Source of the DNA: Pseudomonadota bacterium
GTDB lineage: Bacteria; Pseudomonadota; Gammaproteobacteria; Burkholderiales; Burkholderiaceae_C
DNA length: 64,000 nt
Assembly (NCBI GenBank): GCA_022566735.1
Contig: JADFIG010000007.1
Span: forward strand, 1 to 64,000
Direction: 5' to 3'
Shown here one piece after another: positions 17,022 to 26,700 of this stretch. Below the pieces are notes generated by a model. It saw only the letters and a program-made list of their open reading frames with translations, did no database searches and had not been told where the DNA came from. A program made the position numbers and the translations under genes. The stretch's first letter is position 1. Every line of letters starts with the position of its first letter.

Positions 17022-18932
17022 TCACTGCAGTTCGAAGGCGCCGAGATCCATTGCCGAGCCGTTGAGGACGCGAGCCTTGGTGCCCATCGGGAAGGTGAAC
17101 TCGCGATCCACCACCAGGTTGGCAGCAGTGGCTTGGGCCGGAGTGAAGGATGGGCCAAGGATGCCCTTGTTCAGCACGGGGGCGGCAGAACTCGGCACGT
17201 AGGTGCTGGTGCTGATGCCCGGGGCGTAGCCCTCGACTGCTGTGTGGCCGCTGTAGTCGTAACGCGGGGTGGTGGTGCCTGCAACAACGCTGTTGTCAAG
17301 GTACCGCTGGGTCGGCAGGTAGTTGGTGCCACGGAAGCGGATCTTGCCGTTGGTGTTGTTGCTCAGGAAGCGCCACTCGCTGGTGCCATCGTCATTCCAG
17401 AAAATGTTGCCGGAAGCTTCCACCGCTGCATCGGACCAGGGCAGGTAGTCGTCGTTGGCGCCGATCTGGAACACGGTGGTGTAGTACATCGACGGTGAAG
17501 CACTGCGATTGATGTAGGTGTTGCCGTAGAAGAACAGGGTGTTCTTGCGGGCGCGGGCAGCCGTGTTGTCAAAGCCCCAGTGGATCGGTCGAGCAGACAT
17601 GCCCAGCGGTTGCCAGAAGTCGTTGATGATCAGGTTGCCGTACACCCAGCCGTAGTCGTTCAGCGGGTCAACCTGGATGTTGGCGAAGTATTCCTCTTCG
17701 GTCTCCACCAGGTCCAAGGCGCGGGCGCTGGCGATCACGCGGTTGTAGCGGATCACGGTGCCGCTGCTGCGGTCCTTGAGCGAGGATCCACCGTAGGCCT
17801 GGCCGATGTCGTTGCCTTCGAACAGCACGCGGTAGCCCTGGGTGTAGAAGTTGTGCTCGGTGGAGCGGCCAGCGTTGCCGTTCAGGTGAACCTTGTTGCG
17901 GCGGAAGATGAGGTAGGAGCTGAAGTCGGCAGCACTTTGACCGCGGGAGTTCGTGAAGACACCATTGCCGTTGTCGGTGATTTCGCAGTTCTCGACGGAC
18001 AGGTGAGTTGCACGGACTGCGTAGATGGCTGCGGCGCCATCAATGTAGTTTCGAGTGGTGCCTGCGTAGTCCTTGAAGGTGTAGCTGCTGCGAGCACCCG
18101 AGATCTTCAGGTTCTGGATGGTGATGTAGCCCGGCGTGTAGGTTTCACGGTCGTCGGTGGGCAGGCGGAAGATGGTGATGACGCCGTAGCCAACCAAGCC
18201 CGCAGCAACGCCGAACTGGGCTGCCGTCGAGTCGGCGGCTGTGACTGCACCGTTGCCGGAAATCTCTGGACGGTTGCAGTTGGCGTCAGTCACGCCGTTG
18301 ATGTAGATGGGTGCCGTTGAGGTCCCCAGAGCGCGCAGATCGACCTTGGTCTTGTAAGGCGTCGAGCGGTAGAAGATGTTCACGACGTCACCGGCCTGCA
18401 GCGACAGCCAGGGCACCTGGGTCAGCTCGGTGTAGGTCTGGCCGGGGCCGACGTCGTAGGTGTTGCGCGAGCCGACCATGCGGACCGAGCAGGCCGACGA
18501 CGACAGGTTGCGCGAAGGCGGCGGCCACACGCCGTTGAGGCCTTCGGTCATGGGGGCAGGGGTGCTGCTCGGCGCGGTGCTGTTGTCGGTGACGGTGCCC
18601 GTCGTGGTACCGGTGGTGGTGCCGGTCGACGTGCCCGTGGTGGTGTCGGTGGTCGGGGTCGTCGTCGTCGGGGTCGACGAGGTGGGGGCCGTGGTGGTGG
18701 TGGTGGTGGGAGTCGACGTGCCGGTCGACGTCCTGCGGCGCAGGCGCTCGGCGTCTGCGTTGGGGTCGGTCGAGTCGCCGCCACCGCCGCCACAGGCGGT
18801 CAGTACCAGCGCGCTCAGCAGGGTGAGGGTTGCAAGTTGGGCCTTGCGGCGGACAATGGGACGACGCACGGAACCGCCAGCTGCTTTGCTGGTGTGTGCG
18901 TAGGTCTGTTCAGTGAGTCGGGGTTCAGTCAT
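17022..18932 (-). CDS. Secreted right-handed beta-helix lipoprotein
   Basis: 636 residues from the ATG at 18932, with AAAGGAT before it. The signal peptide with an n-region of about 35 residues ends in the lipobox LTAC, followed by GGGGGDS. A low-complexity Thr/Ser/Pro linker (roughly residues 65-125, TTTTTT and TGTTTGT-like runs) leads to a beta-helix region (LSVENCEITDNGNGVF, FRRNKVHLNGNAGR, TEHNFYTQGYRVLFEGN, VIRYNRVIASARAL). This fold is shared by polysaccharide lyases and hydrolases. Lying between flippase and polymerase genes, it may cut or modify the exopolysaccharide, but catalytic residues cannot be assigned. Confidence 0.75.
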   Translation of the reverse strand: MTEPRLTEQTYAHTSKAAGGSVRRPIVRRKAQLATLTLLSALVLTACGGGGGDSTDPNADAERLRRRTSTGTSTPTTTTTTAPTSSTPTTTTPTTDTTTGTSTGTTTGTTTGTVTDNSTAPSSTPAPMTEGLNGVWPPPSRNLSSSACSVRMVGSRNTYDVGPGQTYTELTQVPWLSLQAGDVVNIFYRSTPYKTKVDLRALGTSTAPIYINGVTDANCNRPEISGNGAVTAADSTAAQFGVAAGLVGYGVITIFRLPTDDRETYTPGYITIQNLKISGARSSYTFKDYAGTTRNYIDGAAAIYAVRATHLSVENCEITDNGNGVFTNSRGQSAADFSSYLIFRRNKVHLNGNAGRSTEHNFYTQGYRVLFEGNDIGQAYGGSSLKDRSSGTVIRYNRVIASARALDLVETEEEYFANIQVDPLNDYGWVYGNLIINDFWQPLGMSARPIHWGFDNTAARARKNTLFFYGNTYINRSASPSMYYTTVFQIGANDDYLPWSDAAVEASGNIFWNDDGTSEWRFLSNNTNGKIRFRGTNYLPTQRYLDNSVVAGTTTPRYDYSGHTAVEGYAPGISTSTYVPSSAAPVLNKGILGPSFTPAQATAANLVVDREFTFPMGTKARVLNGSAMDLGAFELQ

Positions 18933-19268
18933 TGCGCTATCCTTTGGCGGGCTTGGGCGTGTCCCTATCGGGGCACGCCAGGCTGGCATGGATTGTCCGA
19001 TGGGCTGAGGTCAGTTTCGGGGAACGGCCTGTCCGGCAGGTAACAAATCGTTTGGGTTTCTTGGCCTGCGGGTTTGAAACAGGGCGTGCAACGGGTGAAG
19101 CCATGCGCACAGCCTGTCACGAACCGGGTGAATCATCCTGACCAATGTGTGACGGCTTCCACGAATTTCCGCCGAGGGGTGGGGCGTGAGCGCACCTTGT
19201 TTTGCAAAGAAGACTTTGGGTTTTGTTACAGTTGAGCGGCCGTCTTTCGATGGCAGCAAGGGAGGTTT
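18933..19268. other. Divergent intergenic region with a leader hairpin
   Basis: 336 nt between the beta-helix lipoprotein gene and the polymerase gene. Read leftward, 18956-18979 can fold into a 10-bp stem (one C-A mismatch) with a GATA loop in the 5' leader of the lipoprotein gene, about 24-47 nt before its ATG. A smaller inverted repeat (CCTG/CAGG) lies near 19027-19040. Promoters for both directions should be here, but I could not assign a confident -35/-10 pair. Confidence 0.45.
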
Positions 19269-20603
19269 GTGGGGTTTCGTGCGTATCTGCTCTATGTTTT
19301 CATGGTGTTCGTCCGGCCCATCGAGCAGTTCGCGCCGGACCTCATGGCCTATCGCCCCCTCCTGGTCCTGTGGGGTGTGACTTTTTTGGCGTCTCTGGTG
19401 GGTGCACGGCGTCGCGGTGGGGGAGCTGTCAGCAAGCAGCATTTCTGCATTCTGGCGACGCTGAGTTTGACCGTATTCGTTTCCGTGGCCATCAATTCGG
19501 GCGTGAATCCTGCCGTGGGGGCATTTGGTGTCATCAGCACCCCGGTGATGCTGTTCGTGCTGACCTGTTTGAATGTCGATTCGATTGATCGTTTTCGGAA
19601 ATTGTCTTGGGTTTTTCTTGCAAGTGTGGTGGCCCTGGTTTTCCAGGGGTTGGCTGCGTACCATTTTGGAATCGATTCCAGTGAGTTGGTGATTCCTCAG
19701 TTGGTGTCCGATAAAATTGAGGCTCCAAAAGATTTTCCGAGCATTCCGGCTGAGGACATGTCGGGCGCCTTCATTTGGCGTTTGCGTAGCGTAGGGTTTC
19801 TCAATGATCCCAACGACTTTGCGCAAACCATCGTTGTGGTCGCACCGTGGGTGCTCATGGGCTTTGCCTCCGACGCATCATGGCTGAGACGACTGCTGCT
19901 GGCCGGCCCCTGGCTGGCCACCTTTGCCTATGTGTTAAGCCTGACGCACTCGCGTGGCGGCATGCTGGGGGCGGGCGTCGCATTGCTGTTTTTCTTCCGG
20001 GATCGGATCAGCAGGAAACTCGCACTGCTCGGTGGTGTCGCTGCTATCGCAGTGCTTGCGATGGGCATGGTCGGGGGGGGGGATCGTGCGATGTCGGGCA
20101 AGGAGCAATCTGCCAGCGAGCGCATCGACGCGTGGAACGAGGGCATTCAGATGCTCAAGGGCAACCCGGTATTTGGTGTGGGGTATGACAATTTCACTGA
20201 GCACCATGTTCGCACAGCGCACAACTCCTTCGTGTTGTGTTTCGCGGAGTTGGGTCTCTTGGGGTATTTCCTGTGGATGGGGCTGATCGTGCTGGCATTC
20301 AAGGCGCTCAACCGCATCACCGACACCCTCGCGTCGACGGAGGACCACGCCCGGTATGCGGTGCTGCTGCGCACGTCCATGGTCGGGTTTCTGGTGTGCG
20401 CGTGGTTCCTGTCCCGCACGTTCGTGCCCACCTTGTTCATCCTGATGGGCATGACGGTGGGCTTGCTGCACGCGGCCAGGCAAGCCCACCCCGCGAGCGA
20501 GGTGCCTGAATTGCATCAACCGCTGCGCTGGAAGCTGACGACAGTGAACTGTGTCGTCCTCACGCTGGCGCTGGTGTCCGTGTTCATCCGGTTCTCGCGG
20601 TGA
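19269..20603 (+). CDS. O-antigen ligase/polymerase family membrane protein (Wzy-like)
   Basis: 444 residues with about ten hydrophobic segments. The start is a GTG at 19269, just after AAGGGAGG (close spacing). The periplasmic-loop signature of Wzy_C proteins is present: VGFLNDPNDFAQ near residue 175, SLTHSRGGMLG near 225 and a NPVFGVGYDNFTEHHVRTAHNSF-type segment split as GNPVFGVGYDNF and RTAHNSFVLCFAELGLLGY. It should polymerise lipid-linked repeat units made by the locus. A poly-G run near 20080 is a possible slippage site but the frame is intact. Confidence 0.88.
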   Translation: MGFRAYLLYVFMVFVRPIEQFAPDLMAYRPLLVLWGVTFLASLVGARRRGGGAVSKQHFCILATLSLTVFVSVAINSGVNPAVGAFGVISTPVMLFVLTCLNVDSIDRFRKLSWVFLASVVALVFQGLAAYHFGIDSSELVIPQLVSDKIEAPKDFPSIPAEDMSGAFIWRLRSVGFLNDPNDFAQTIVVVAPWVLMGFASDASWLRRLLLAGPWLATFAYVLSLTHSRGGMLGAGVALLFFFRDRISRKLALLGGVAAIAVLAMGMVGGGDRAMSGKEQSASERIDAWNEGIQMLKGNPVFGVGYDNFTEHHVRTAHNSFVLCFAELGLLGYFLWMGLIVLAFKALNRITDTLASTEDHARYAVLLRTSMVGFLVCAWFLSRTFVPTLFILMGMTVGLLHAARQAHPASEVPELHQPLRWKLTTVNCVVLTLALVSVFIRFSR

Positions 20604-20658
20604 CCTGCGGCGCGGGGCGCCGGGCCAGGACTGCCGCGGGGTTGGGGCCCTCAGGCCC

Positions 20659-21369
20659 TCAGGCCAGCACTTCCAGCAGGCGGTCCAGGCCACCTTCGTT
20701 GATGGCCACCATGGCCTGCTCGCGCACTTTGGGCTTGGCGTGGAAGGCCACGCTCAGGCCCGCCGCGCCCATCATGGGCAGGTCGTTGGCGCCATCGCCC
20801 ACGGCGATGCTGTGGCGCGGGTCACAGCCCAGGCGGGCACACAGCGCCAGCAGGTGGCGCTTCTTGGCTTCGCCGTCGACGATGTCACCCAGGACGTGAC
20901 CCGTCAGGAGGCCGCCCTGGATGTCGAGGGTGTTGGAGTGCGCTTCGTGCATGCCCAGGCGCTCGCGCACGCGGTCTGCGAAGAAGGTGAAGCCGCCCGA
21001 CACCAGCAAGGTCTGCAGGCCAGCGGCCTTGGCGGCCTCGACGAGTTCCAGGGCACCGGGGTTGAGCCGGAGGCGTTGCTCGTAGACGCCATGCAGGGCC
21101 TCGGCCGGCACCCCCTTGAGCAGGGCGACGCGGCGGCGCAGGCTGTCCTTGAAATCGGTGATTTCGCCGCGCATGGCGGCCTCGGTGATGGCCGCGACTT
21201 CGGCCTTCTTGCCCACCGCATCGGCGATCTCGTCGATGCACTCGATGTTGATCAGCGTGGAATCCATGTCGAAGGCGATGGCCTTGAACGAGGCGAGGGC
21301 CAGGGGCGGCTCGAAATGCTGGACCACCAGGCCGGGGGCGAAAACACGGGAAGACACGGGGTCGGACAT
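20659..21369 (-). CDS. serB: Phosphoserine phosphatase
   Basis: 236 residues from the ATG at 21369 (MSDPVSS). HAD motifs are in order: AFDMDSTLINIECIDEIAD (motif I, nucleophile Asp), TLLVSGGFTFFADRV (motif II), then GDGANDLPMMGAAGLSVAFHAKP (motif III). This is the SerB pattern for the last step of serine synthesis. It is shorter than enzymes with an N-terminal ACT domain. It lies downstream of a PEP-CTERM gene but is separated from it by a strong terminator, so it probably has its own promoter. Confidence 0.95.
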   Translation of the reverse strand: MSDPVSSRVFAPGLVVQHFEPPLALASFKAIAFDMDSTLINIECIDEIADAVGKKAEVAAITEAAMRGEITDFKDSLRRRVALLKGVPAEALHGVYEQRLRLNPGALELVEAAKAAGLQTLLVSGGFTFFADRVRERLGMHEAHSNTLDIQGGLLTGHVLGDIVDGEAKKRHLLALCARLGCDPRHSIAVGDGANDLPMMGAAGLSVAFHAKPKVREQAMVAINEGGLDRLLEVLA

Positions 21370-21401
21370 GCAGGGCGTGGCCCGCTGGAGCAAAGGCCAT
21401 G

Positions 21402-21443
21402 AAAAAAGGTTGGAGGCCCGGATTATCTCCGCAGCCTCCAACC
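21402..21443 (-). terminator. Rho-independent terminator of the first PEP-CTERM gene
   Basis: Read leftward, a perfect 10-bp stem (GGTTGGAGGC / GCCTCCAACC) encloses a 16-nt loop with an inner CGGA/TCCG pairing and is followed by six T. It ends the transcript of the PEP-CTERM gene at 21506-22162, just before serB. Confidence 0.9.
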
Positions 21444-21505
21444 CTGTGTGCAGGTGACCTGCAGACGGCCCCCCAGGCGGGCCCGGGTGGGGTGTGCCTG
21501 TGCGC

Positions 21506-22162
21506 TCAGGCGTCCTTGCGGCGGCGCAGGGCGGCCGTGGCGGCCAGGCCGAGCAGGCTCAGTGCGAAGGTGCTGGGCTCCGGGATGTTGGAGGCGGCGT
21601 TGAAAGCCACTTCTCCGACGGCGCACCCGATGTAGGCGTCGCTGATGTCTTGCGGGCAGGCACTCATGTCCAGCCGCACGTAACGCAGTGCCGTCGGGGC
21701 CCAGTTGTAGAGGTCTGCCCCGTAGGAAACCTTGAACGGATTGTTGGTCGGGGTCAGGTTGCTGAGCAGGTTGAACCAGGAGATGCCGTCGGTCGAGCCC
21801 AGCACGTTGAGTTGCCCGACGCCGGTGCCGTCTTCGTTCCAGAAGGCCAGGCCCTGGATGGTCTGCACCGAGCCCAGGTCGTAGGCCACGCTGGCCGAGG
21901 TCGTGCCAGGGTTCGAGAACCACTCCTGCCCTTCGAAGGCCGTGTCATGCAAGGGGTTGGTGGCGAAGTAGGCGTCGTAGTCGGTGACACCGCTGACGTA
22001 ATCGGTGAAGAGGCCGAACAGGTTGTAGGTGTCGGCGATGTCGGTCTCGCCAGAGCCACCCGAGAGAACGGTGGCGTTCACGGCGCTGACCACGGTGCCG
22101 GCCTGGGCGGGAGACAGCAGCGACAGGGCGATGGCGGCAGCAATGCTGGACTTGACGAGCAT
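21506..22162 (-). CDS. PEP-CTERM sorting-domain protein with discoidin-like domain
   Basis: 218 residues. The signal peptide is MLVKSSIAAAIALSLLSPAQA, and the start follows AAGGAG. The C-terminus is a textbook exosortase signal: IPEPSTFALSLLGLAATAALRRRKD (PEP motif, one membrane helix, basic tail; shown here as adjacent parts IPEPST, FALSLLGLAATAAL and RRRKD). The middle (QEWFSNPGTTSASVAYDLGS, RYVRLDMSAC) resembles F5/8 type C carbohydrate-binding folds. It should be cut and anchored in the outer surface by the exosortase of this locus, possibly binding the polymer. Confidence 0.88.
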   Translation of the reverse strand: MLVKSSIAAAIALSLLSPAQAGTVVSAVNATVLSGGSGETDIADTYNLFGLFTDYVSGVTDYDAYFATNPLHDTAFEGQEWFSNPGTTSASVAYDLGSVQTIQGLAFWNEDGTGVGQLNVLGSTDGISWFNLLSNLTPTNNPFKVSYGADLYNWAPTALRYVRLDMSACPQDISDAYIGCAVGEVAFNAASNIPEPSTFALSLLGLAATAALRRRKDA

Positions 22163-22267
22163 GGTTTCTCCTTGAGTTCTGGGCTGATTCGTGAATTTTT
22201 AACGATCCAAGGATAGGGATCTCGATGTTGTCCGGCAACCCCTAGGAACAGGGGCCGGCCACCCCGC

Positions 22268-22876
22268 TCACCAACGGGACGGGAAGATGCCTTCCACCGC
22301 GATGAAGCAATTGAAGGTGGTGTACGGCGGCATCACCGGCAAGGGCTGACCTGCCCCGGCGACGCTGGTGGTGCTGGGCGCCAGGGTGGTGCCCGGTGTC
22401 GGGTCGGCGTACAGCGTGGTGCGGGCTTTCGTGGCGGGCGCCTTGCCGGCCGGGGAGATGCTGGTGGCGTCTTGCGAACTGGCCTGGGGAGCCACCGTGT
22501 GGCTGTGCGGGGGCAGCTGGGTCACGGTGATCTGCTGCGTTTCGCTGCCGCCGCGCTCGCCCAGCTGGCGCAGCGTGGTGCCTGGGCTCTGGCCTGCGCC
22601 CAGGATGACCCGCCCACGCAGGTCGGGCAGGGCAAAGGTGGTGCGCCCATCTCCGCCGTAGGTGGTGCCCAGCAGAGAGAACAGCGCCGTGTACTGGGCG
22701 ATCGGCATGGTGCGGCCGTCGGCCAGCAACCAGCCGCGCGGCTGGAAGTTGAAGCCCGCGCACATGATTTGACCAAGGAATGGCTCCGCCTGGGCGTGGG
22801 CCGTGGGGGTCAGCATCCAGGACGCGGACACGGCCAGCAGGGTGCGCGTTGCACGGGACAGGTGGGTGGTGGGCAT
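22268..22876 (-). CDS. Secreted phage-tail-collar domain protein
   Basis: 202 residues from the ATG at 22876, preceded by AGGAGA. The signal peptide ends THAQA (residue ~29). The collar domain follows: FLGQIMCAGFNFQPRGWLLADG, LFSLLGTTYGGDGRTTFALPDLRGR and QLPPHSHTV, the pattern of 'microcystin-dependent' tail-collar proteins (PF07484). The tail ends with a Thr/Ala/Ser-rich stretch and YTTFNCFIAVEGIFPSRW. Such proteins normally have no signal peptide when they are phage parts, so an exported, surface role is likely. It lies between two PEP-CTERM genes and is probably co-transcribed with the one at 22896-23651. Confidence 0.82.
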   Translation of the reverse strand: MPTTHLSRATRTLLAVSASWMLTPTAHAQAEPFLGQIMCAGFNFQPRGWLLADGRTMPIAQYTALFSLLGTTYGGDGRTTFALPDLRGRVILGAGQSPGTTLRQLGERGGSETQQITVTQLPPHSHTVAPQASSQDATSISPAGKAPATKARTTLYADPTPGTTLAPSTTSVAGAGQPLPVMPPYTTFNCFIAVEGIFPSRW

Positions 22877-22895
22877 GGTCTCTCCTGGGGATGTG

Positions 22896-23651
22896 TCAGT
22901 GGGTGTGGGGCGTGCCGGCTGCCGTGCCGTGTGGTCGGCGTGCACGCGGGCGGGTGGCGGCGAAGGTGCCGATGGCGCCCAACAGGCCCAGCAGCGCGCC
23001 CGTGGGTTCGGGCACCGCAGACAGCGCGGCGGAGCGCACGTCGTCCACCGCGAACACGAAGAAGAAGCCGCCGTTGCTGGTGAGGCTGACGGTGGTGAAG
23101 CCGTCGTTGAACGCGTCGGCGCGCAGCCCGAGGAAGTGGGCATGGCTGCCCTGGCCATCGCTCAGGGCCTGGGACTGCGGGCCGTTGTTCACGGTGAGGC
23201 CATTGGCGCTGAGGCTCAGGTCGCCCTCGATCACGTCGCCCCCTGTGATCACGTACAGGCCGAAGGCGTGTGTGGGTTGTGTCAGCTGGAAGGTGAGGCT
23301 GTCACCGCTGGAAAACTGACCCAGGTTGCCGATGTCGGCACCGCCCAGGAAGGACACGCCGGAGGTGGTCCACAGGCCACTGTTCGCGACGGTTTGCGGC
23401 GCACCGCCGGCAGCCAGGATGCCCGTGGCTCTCCAGGGGGCGGTGCCCAGGGGGTGCCCGGCGGCCTCGAAATCGACGAGGGTGTTGGCCTGGTAGCTGG
23501 AGCTGGCGATGGCAGCATCAAAGCTGCTGCCGCTCGTGTACCCCAGCATGGCCGCCTGCGCGTTGCCTGCGATGGCGGACAGCGACAGCCCCCACAGGGC
23601 GGCGGTCAGCCAGAGGCGAGGGCGCCTTGGGGTGGGCTGGGCGTGTGGCAT
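22896..23651 (-). CDS. PEP-CTERM sorting-domain protein
   Basis: 251 residues from the ATG at 23651, which follows AGGAG by 5 nt. The signal peptide is LWLTAALWGLSLSAIAGNAQA. The C-terminus has VPEPTGALLGLLGAIGTFAA and then RPRARRPHG, a PEP-CTERM signal. The basic segment continues for about 15 extra residues (TAAGTPHTH), longer than usual. The ectodomain is rich in Ser, Gly and Thr with VDFEAAGHPLGT and FFFVFAVDDVR. It is a likely second exosortase client. It is first in the pair with the collar protein, 19 nt apart. Confidence 0.85.
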   Translation of the reverse strand: MPHAQPTPRRPRLWLTAALWGLSLSAIAGNAQAAMLGYTSGSSFDAAIASSSYQANTLVDFEAAGHPLGTAPWRATGILAAGGAPQTVANSGLWTTSGVSFLGGADIGNLGQFSSGDSLTFQLTQPTHAFGLYVITGGDVIEGDLSLSANGLTVNNGPQSQALSDGQGSHAHFLGLRADAFNDGFTTVSLTSNGGFFFVFAVDDVRSAALSAVPEPTGALLGLLGAIGTFAATRPRARRPHGTAAGTPHTH

Positions 23652-23736
23652 CGGGGCTCCTGTTCGGGCTTGTGGCATGCAAAGCGAAAAGTCTTGCAGG
23701 GGCGCCCACGGTGCGCGAGACCACGTTCTAGGGGGA

Positions 23737-26700
23737 TCAGCTCATGGGTTGTCCCAGGGCCCTGAGCAGGTCGCGCACGTACTGGGCGCGGTCTTTCGGG
23801 TCGCTGAGGGCCTTTTCGATGCGCAGCTTGTCGTTGCCCGCCAGCTTGATCTGCTTGTTCTTCTGCACCAGTTCGATGATGCGCATCGGGTCGATGGGCG
23901 GGTTGGGCCGGAAGCTGACGTTGATGATGCCGGGGGCCGCATCGATCTTGACCACGCCGTAAGGCTTGGCCTGCACGCGCAGCTTGTGGGTGTCGAACAG
24001 GGCCTGGGCCTGCGGGGGCAGCTTGCCGAAGCGGTCCACCACCTCTTCCAGCATGGCTTCGATCTTGCCCAGCGAGTCGGCCGTGGCCAGGCGCTTGTAC
24101 AGGCTCAGGCGCACGTGGACGTCGCCACAGTAGGCGTCGGGCAGCAGGGCAGGCGCGTGCAGGTTGATGTCGGTGTTGCTGCCGAACAGGCCGGAGGGTG
24201 AGAGCAGGTCGGGCTCCTTGCCGGACTTCAGCGCGCGCACGGCCTCGGACAGCATCTCGTTGTAGAGTTGGAAGCCGACCTCCATCATGTTGCCGCTCTG
24301 GCTGTCGCCCAGCACCTCGCCGGCGCCGCGGATCTCCAGGTCGTGCATGGCCAGGTAGAAGCCCGAGCCCAGCTCTTCCATGTTCTGGATGGCGTCCAGG
24401 CGTTGCGCGGCCTGCTTGGTGAGGCCCTCGACGTCGGGCACGAGCAGGTAGGCGTAGGCCTGGTGGTGCGAGCGGCCCACGCGGCCGCGCAGCTGGTGCA
24501 ACTGGGCCAGGCCGAACTTGTCGGCGCGGCTGATGATGATGGTGTTGGCCGAGGGCACGTCGATGCCGGTTTCGATGATGGTCGAGCACAGCAGCACGTT
24601 GTGGCGCTGGGCCACGAAGTCGCGCATGACGCGCTCCAGCTCGCGCTCGGGCATCTGGCCATGGGCCACGGCGATGCGGGCTTCGGGCAGCAGCTCCTGG
24701 AGCTTGTCGCGCCGGTTCTCGATGGTCTCGACCTCGTTGTGCAGGAAGTAGATCTGGCCGCCGCGCTTGAGTTCGCGCAGCACGGCCTCGCGGATGATGC
24801 TGCTGTTCTCGGAGCGCACGAAGGTCTTGATGGCCAGGCGGCGCTGCGGCGCGGTTGCGATGACCGACAGGTCGCGCAGGCCTTCCATGGCCATGCCCAG
24901 GGTGCGGGGGATGGGCGTGGCGGTCAGCGTGAGCACGTCGATGTCGGCGCGCATGGCCTTGATGGCCTCCTTGTGGCGCACGCCGAAACGGTGTTCCTCG
25001 TCGATGATGAGCAGGCCCAGGCGCTTGAACTTGACCGACTCGCTCAGCAGTTTGTGCGTGCCCACGACGATGTCGATGGTGCCGTCTTCCAGGCCCTGCA
25101 TGGCGCCCTTGATTTCCTTGGCCGAGCGGAAGCGCGACATCTCGGCCACCTTCACCGGCCATTGCGCAAAGCGGTCGGCGATGTTCTGGTAATGCTGCTC
25201 GGCCAGCAGCGTGGTGGGCGCCAGCAGGGCGACTTGCTTGCCGCTGGTCACGGCCACGAACATGGCGCGCAGCGCGACCTCGGTCTTGCCGAAGCCCACA
25301 TCGCCGCAGACCAGGCGGTCCATCGGGCGCGGGCTGATCATGTCCTGGATGACGGCGTGGATGGCCGCGCGCTGGTCGGGCGTTTCCTCGAAGCCGAAGC
25401 TGGTGGCGAAGGCCTCGTAGTCCTGCGCGCTGAAGCGGAAGGCGAAGCCCTCGCGGGCGGCGCGGCGGGCGTAGAGGTTGAGCAGTTCGGCGGCGGTGTC
25501 GCGCACCTGTTCGGCGGCCTTGCGCTTGGCCTTGTCCCATTGCGGCGAGCCGAGCTTGTGCAGCGGCGCTTCCTCGGCGCTGACGCCGGTGTAGCGGCTG
25601 ATGAGGTGCAGCTGGCTGACCGGCACGTAGAGCACGGCCTTGTCGGCGTACTCCAGGTGCAGGAACTCGGAGGGGCCGTCGCCCAGATCGAGGTTGATGA
25701 GGCCCTGGTAGCGCCCGATGCCGTGGTTGCTGTGCACCACCGGGTCGCCCACGTTGAGCTCGGAGAGGTCCTTGATGAGCGAGTCGACGTCGGTGGCCTG
25801 CTCGGACTTCTTGCGTCGGCGCGTGGTCGGCGTGGCATCGAACAGCTCGGTCTCGGTGACCAGGTGCAGGCTGGGGGCGGCACCCGCGGCATCCCTGGCG
25901 TCTGCGGTCTGCCAGATGAAGCCCGCCGCCAGGGGCGCGGCGGTGATGGCGTGGCGATGGGCGCTGTCGGCAAAGGCTTGCAGGCTGTCCACGCTGGGCA
26001 GCTCCAGCCGGTGGTCGCGCAGCAGCTCCATCAGGCTTTCGCGGCGGCCGGCGCTTTCGGCCACGACCAGCACGCGGGCGTCGGTGCGGCCCAGGTGCTC
26101 TTCCAGCTTGCGCAACGGATCCTGGCCGCCGCGCTCGACACTGAGGTTGGGCAGGGGGCGGGCCCAGGCGGGGGACTCGGAAGGCTCGTTGCCGCGCACG
26201 GCCAGCACGGCGTGCGCGTTGGCCAGCGCGAAGAACTCGTCGGGCTTGAGGAAGATGTCTTCGGGCGGCAGCAGGGGGCGCTCGGGATCGTGCTGCAGGA
26301 AGCGGTGGCGCTCGCGGGTTTCGGTCCAGAAGCGGCGCAGGGCTTCGTCGATGTCGCCATGCAGCACCACGGCAGCGCCACCTTGGCCGGGGTCGCCCAG
26401 GTGCTGGAAGAAGGAGGCGGTGTCGTCGAAGAACAGCGGCAGGTAGTACTCGATGCCGGCTGTGGCCACGCCCGTGCCGATGTCCTTGTAGATGCGCGAT
26501 CTGGTCGGGTCGCCTTCGATGCGTTCGCGCCAGCGGTTGCGGAAGGCCCCGCGCGCGGCCTCGTCCATCGGGAACTCGCGGCCAGGCAGCAGGCGCACTT
26601 CGGGCACGGGATAGAGGCTGCGCTGCGTGTCCGGGTCGAAGGTGCGGATGGAGTCGATCTCGTCACCGAACAGGTCGACACGGTAGGGTACCGGCGAGCC

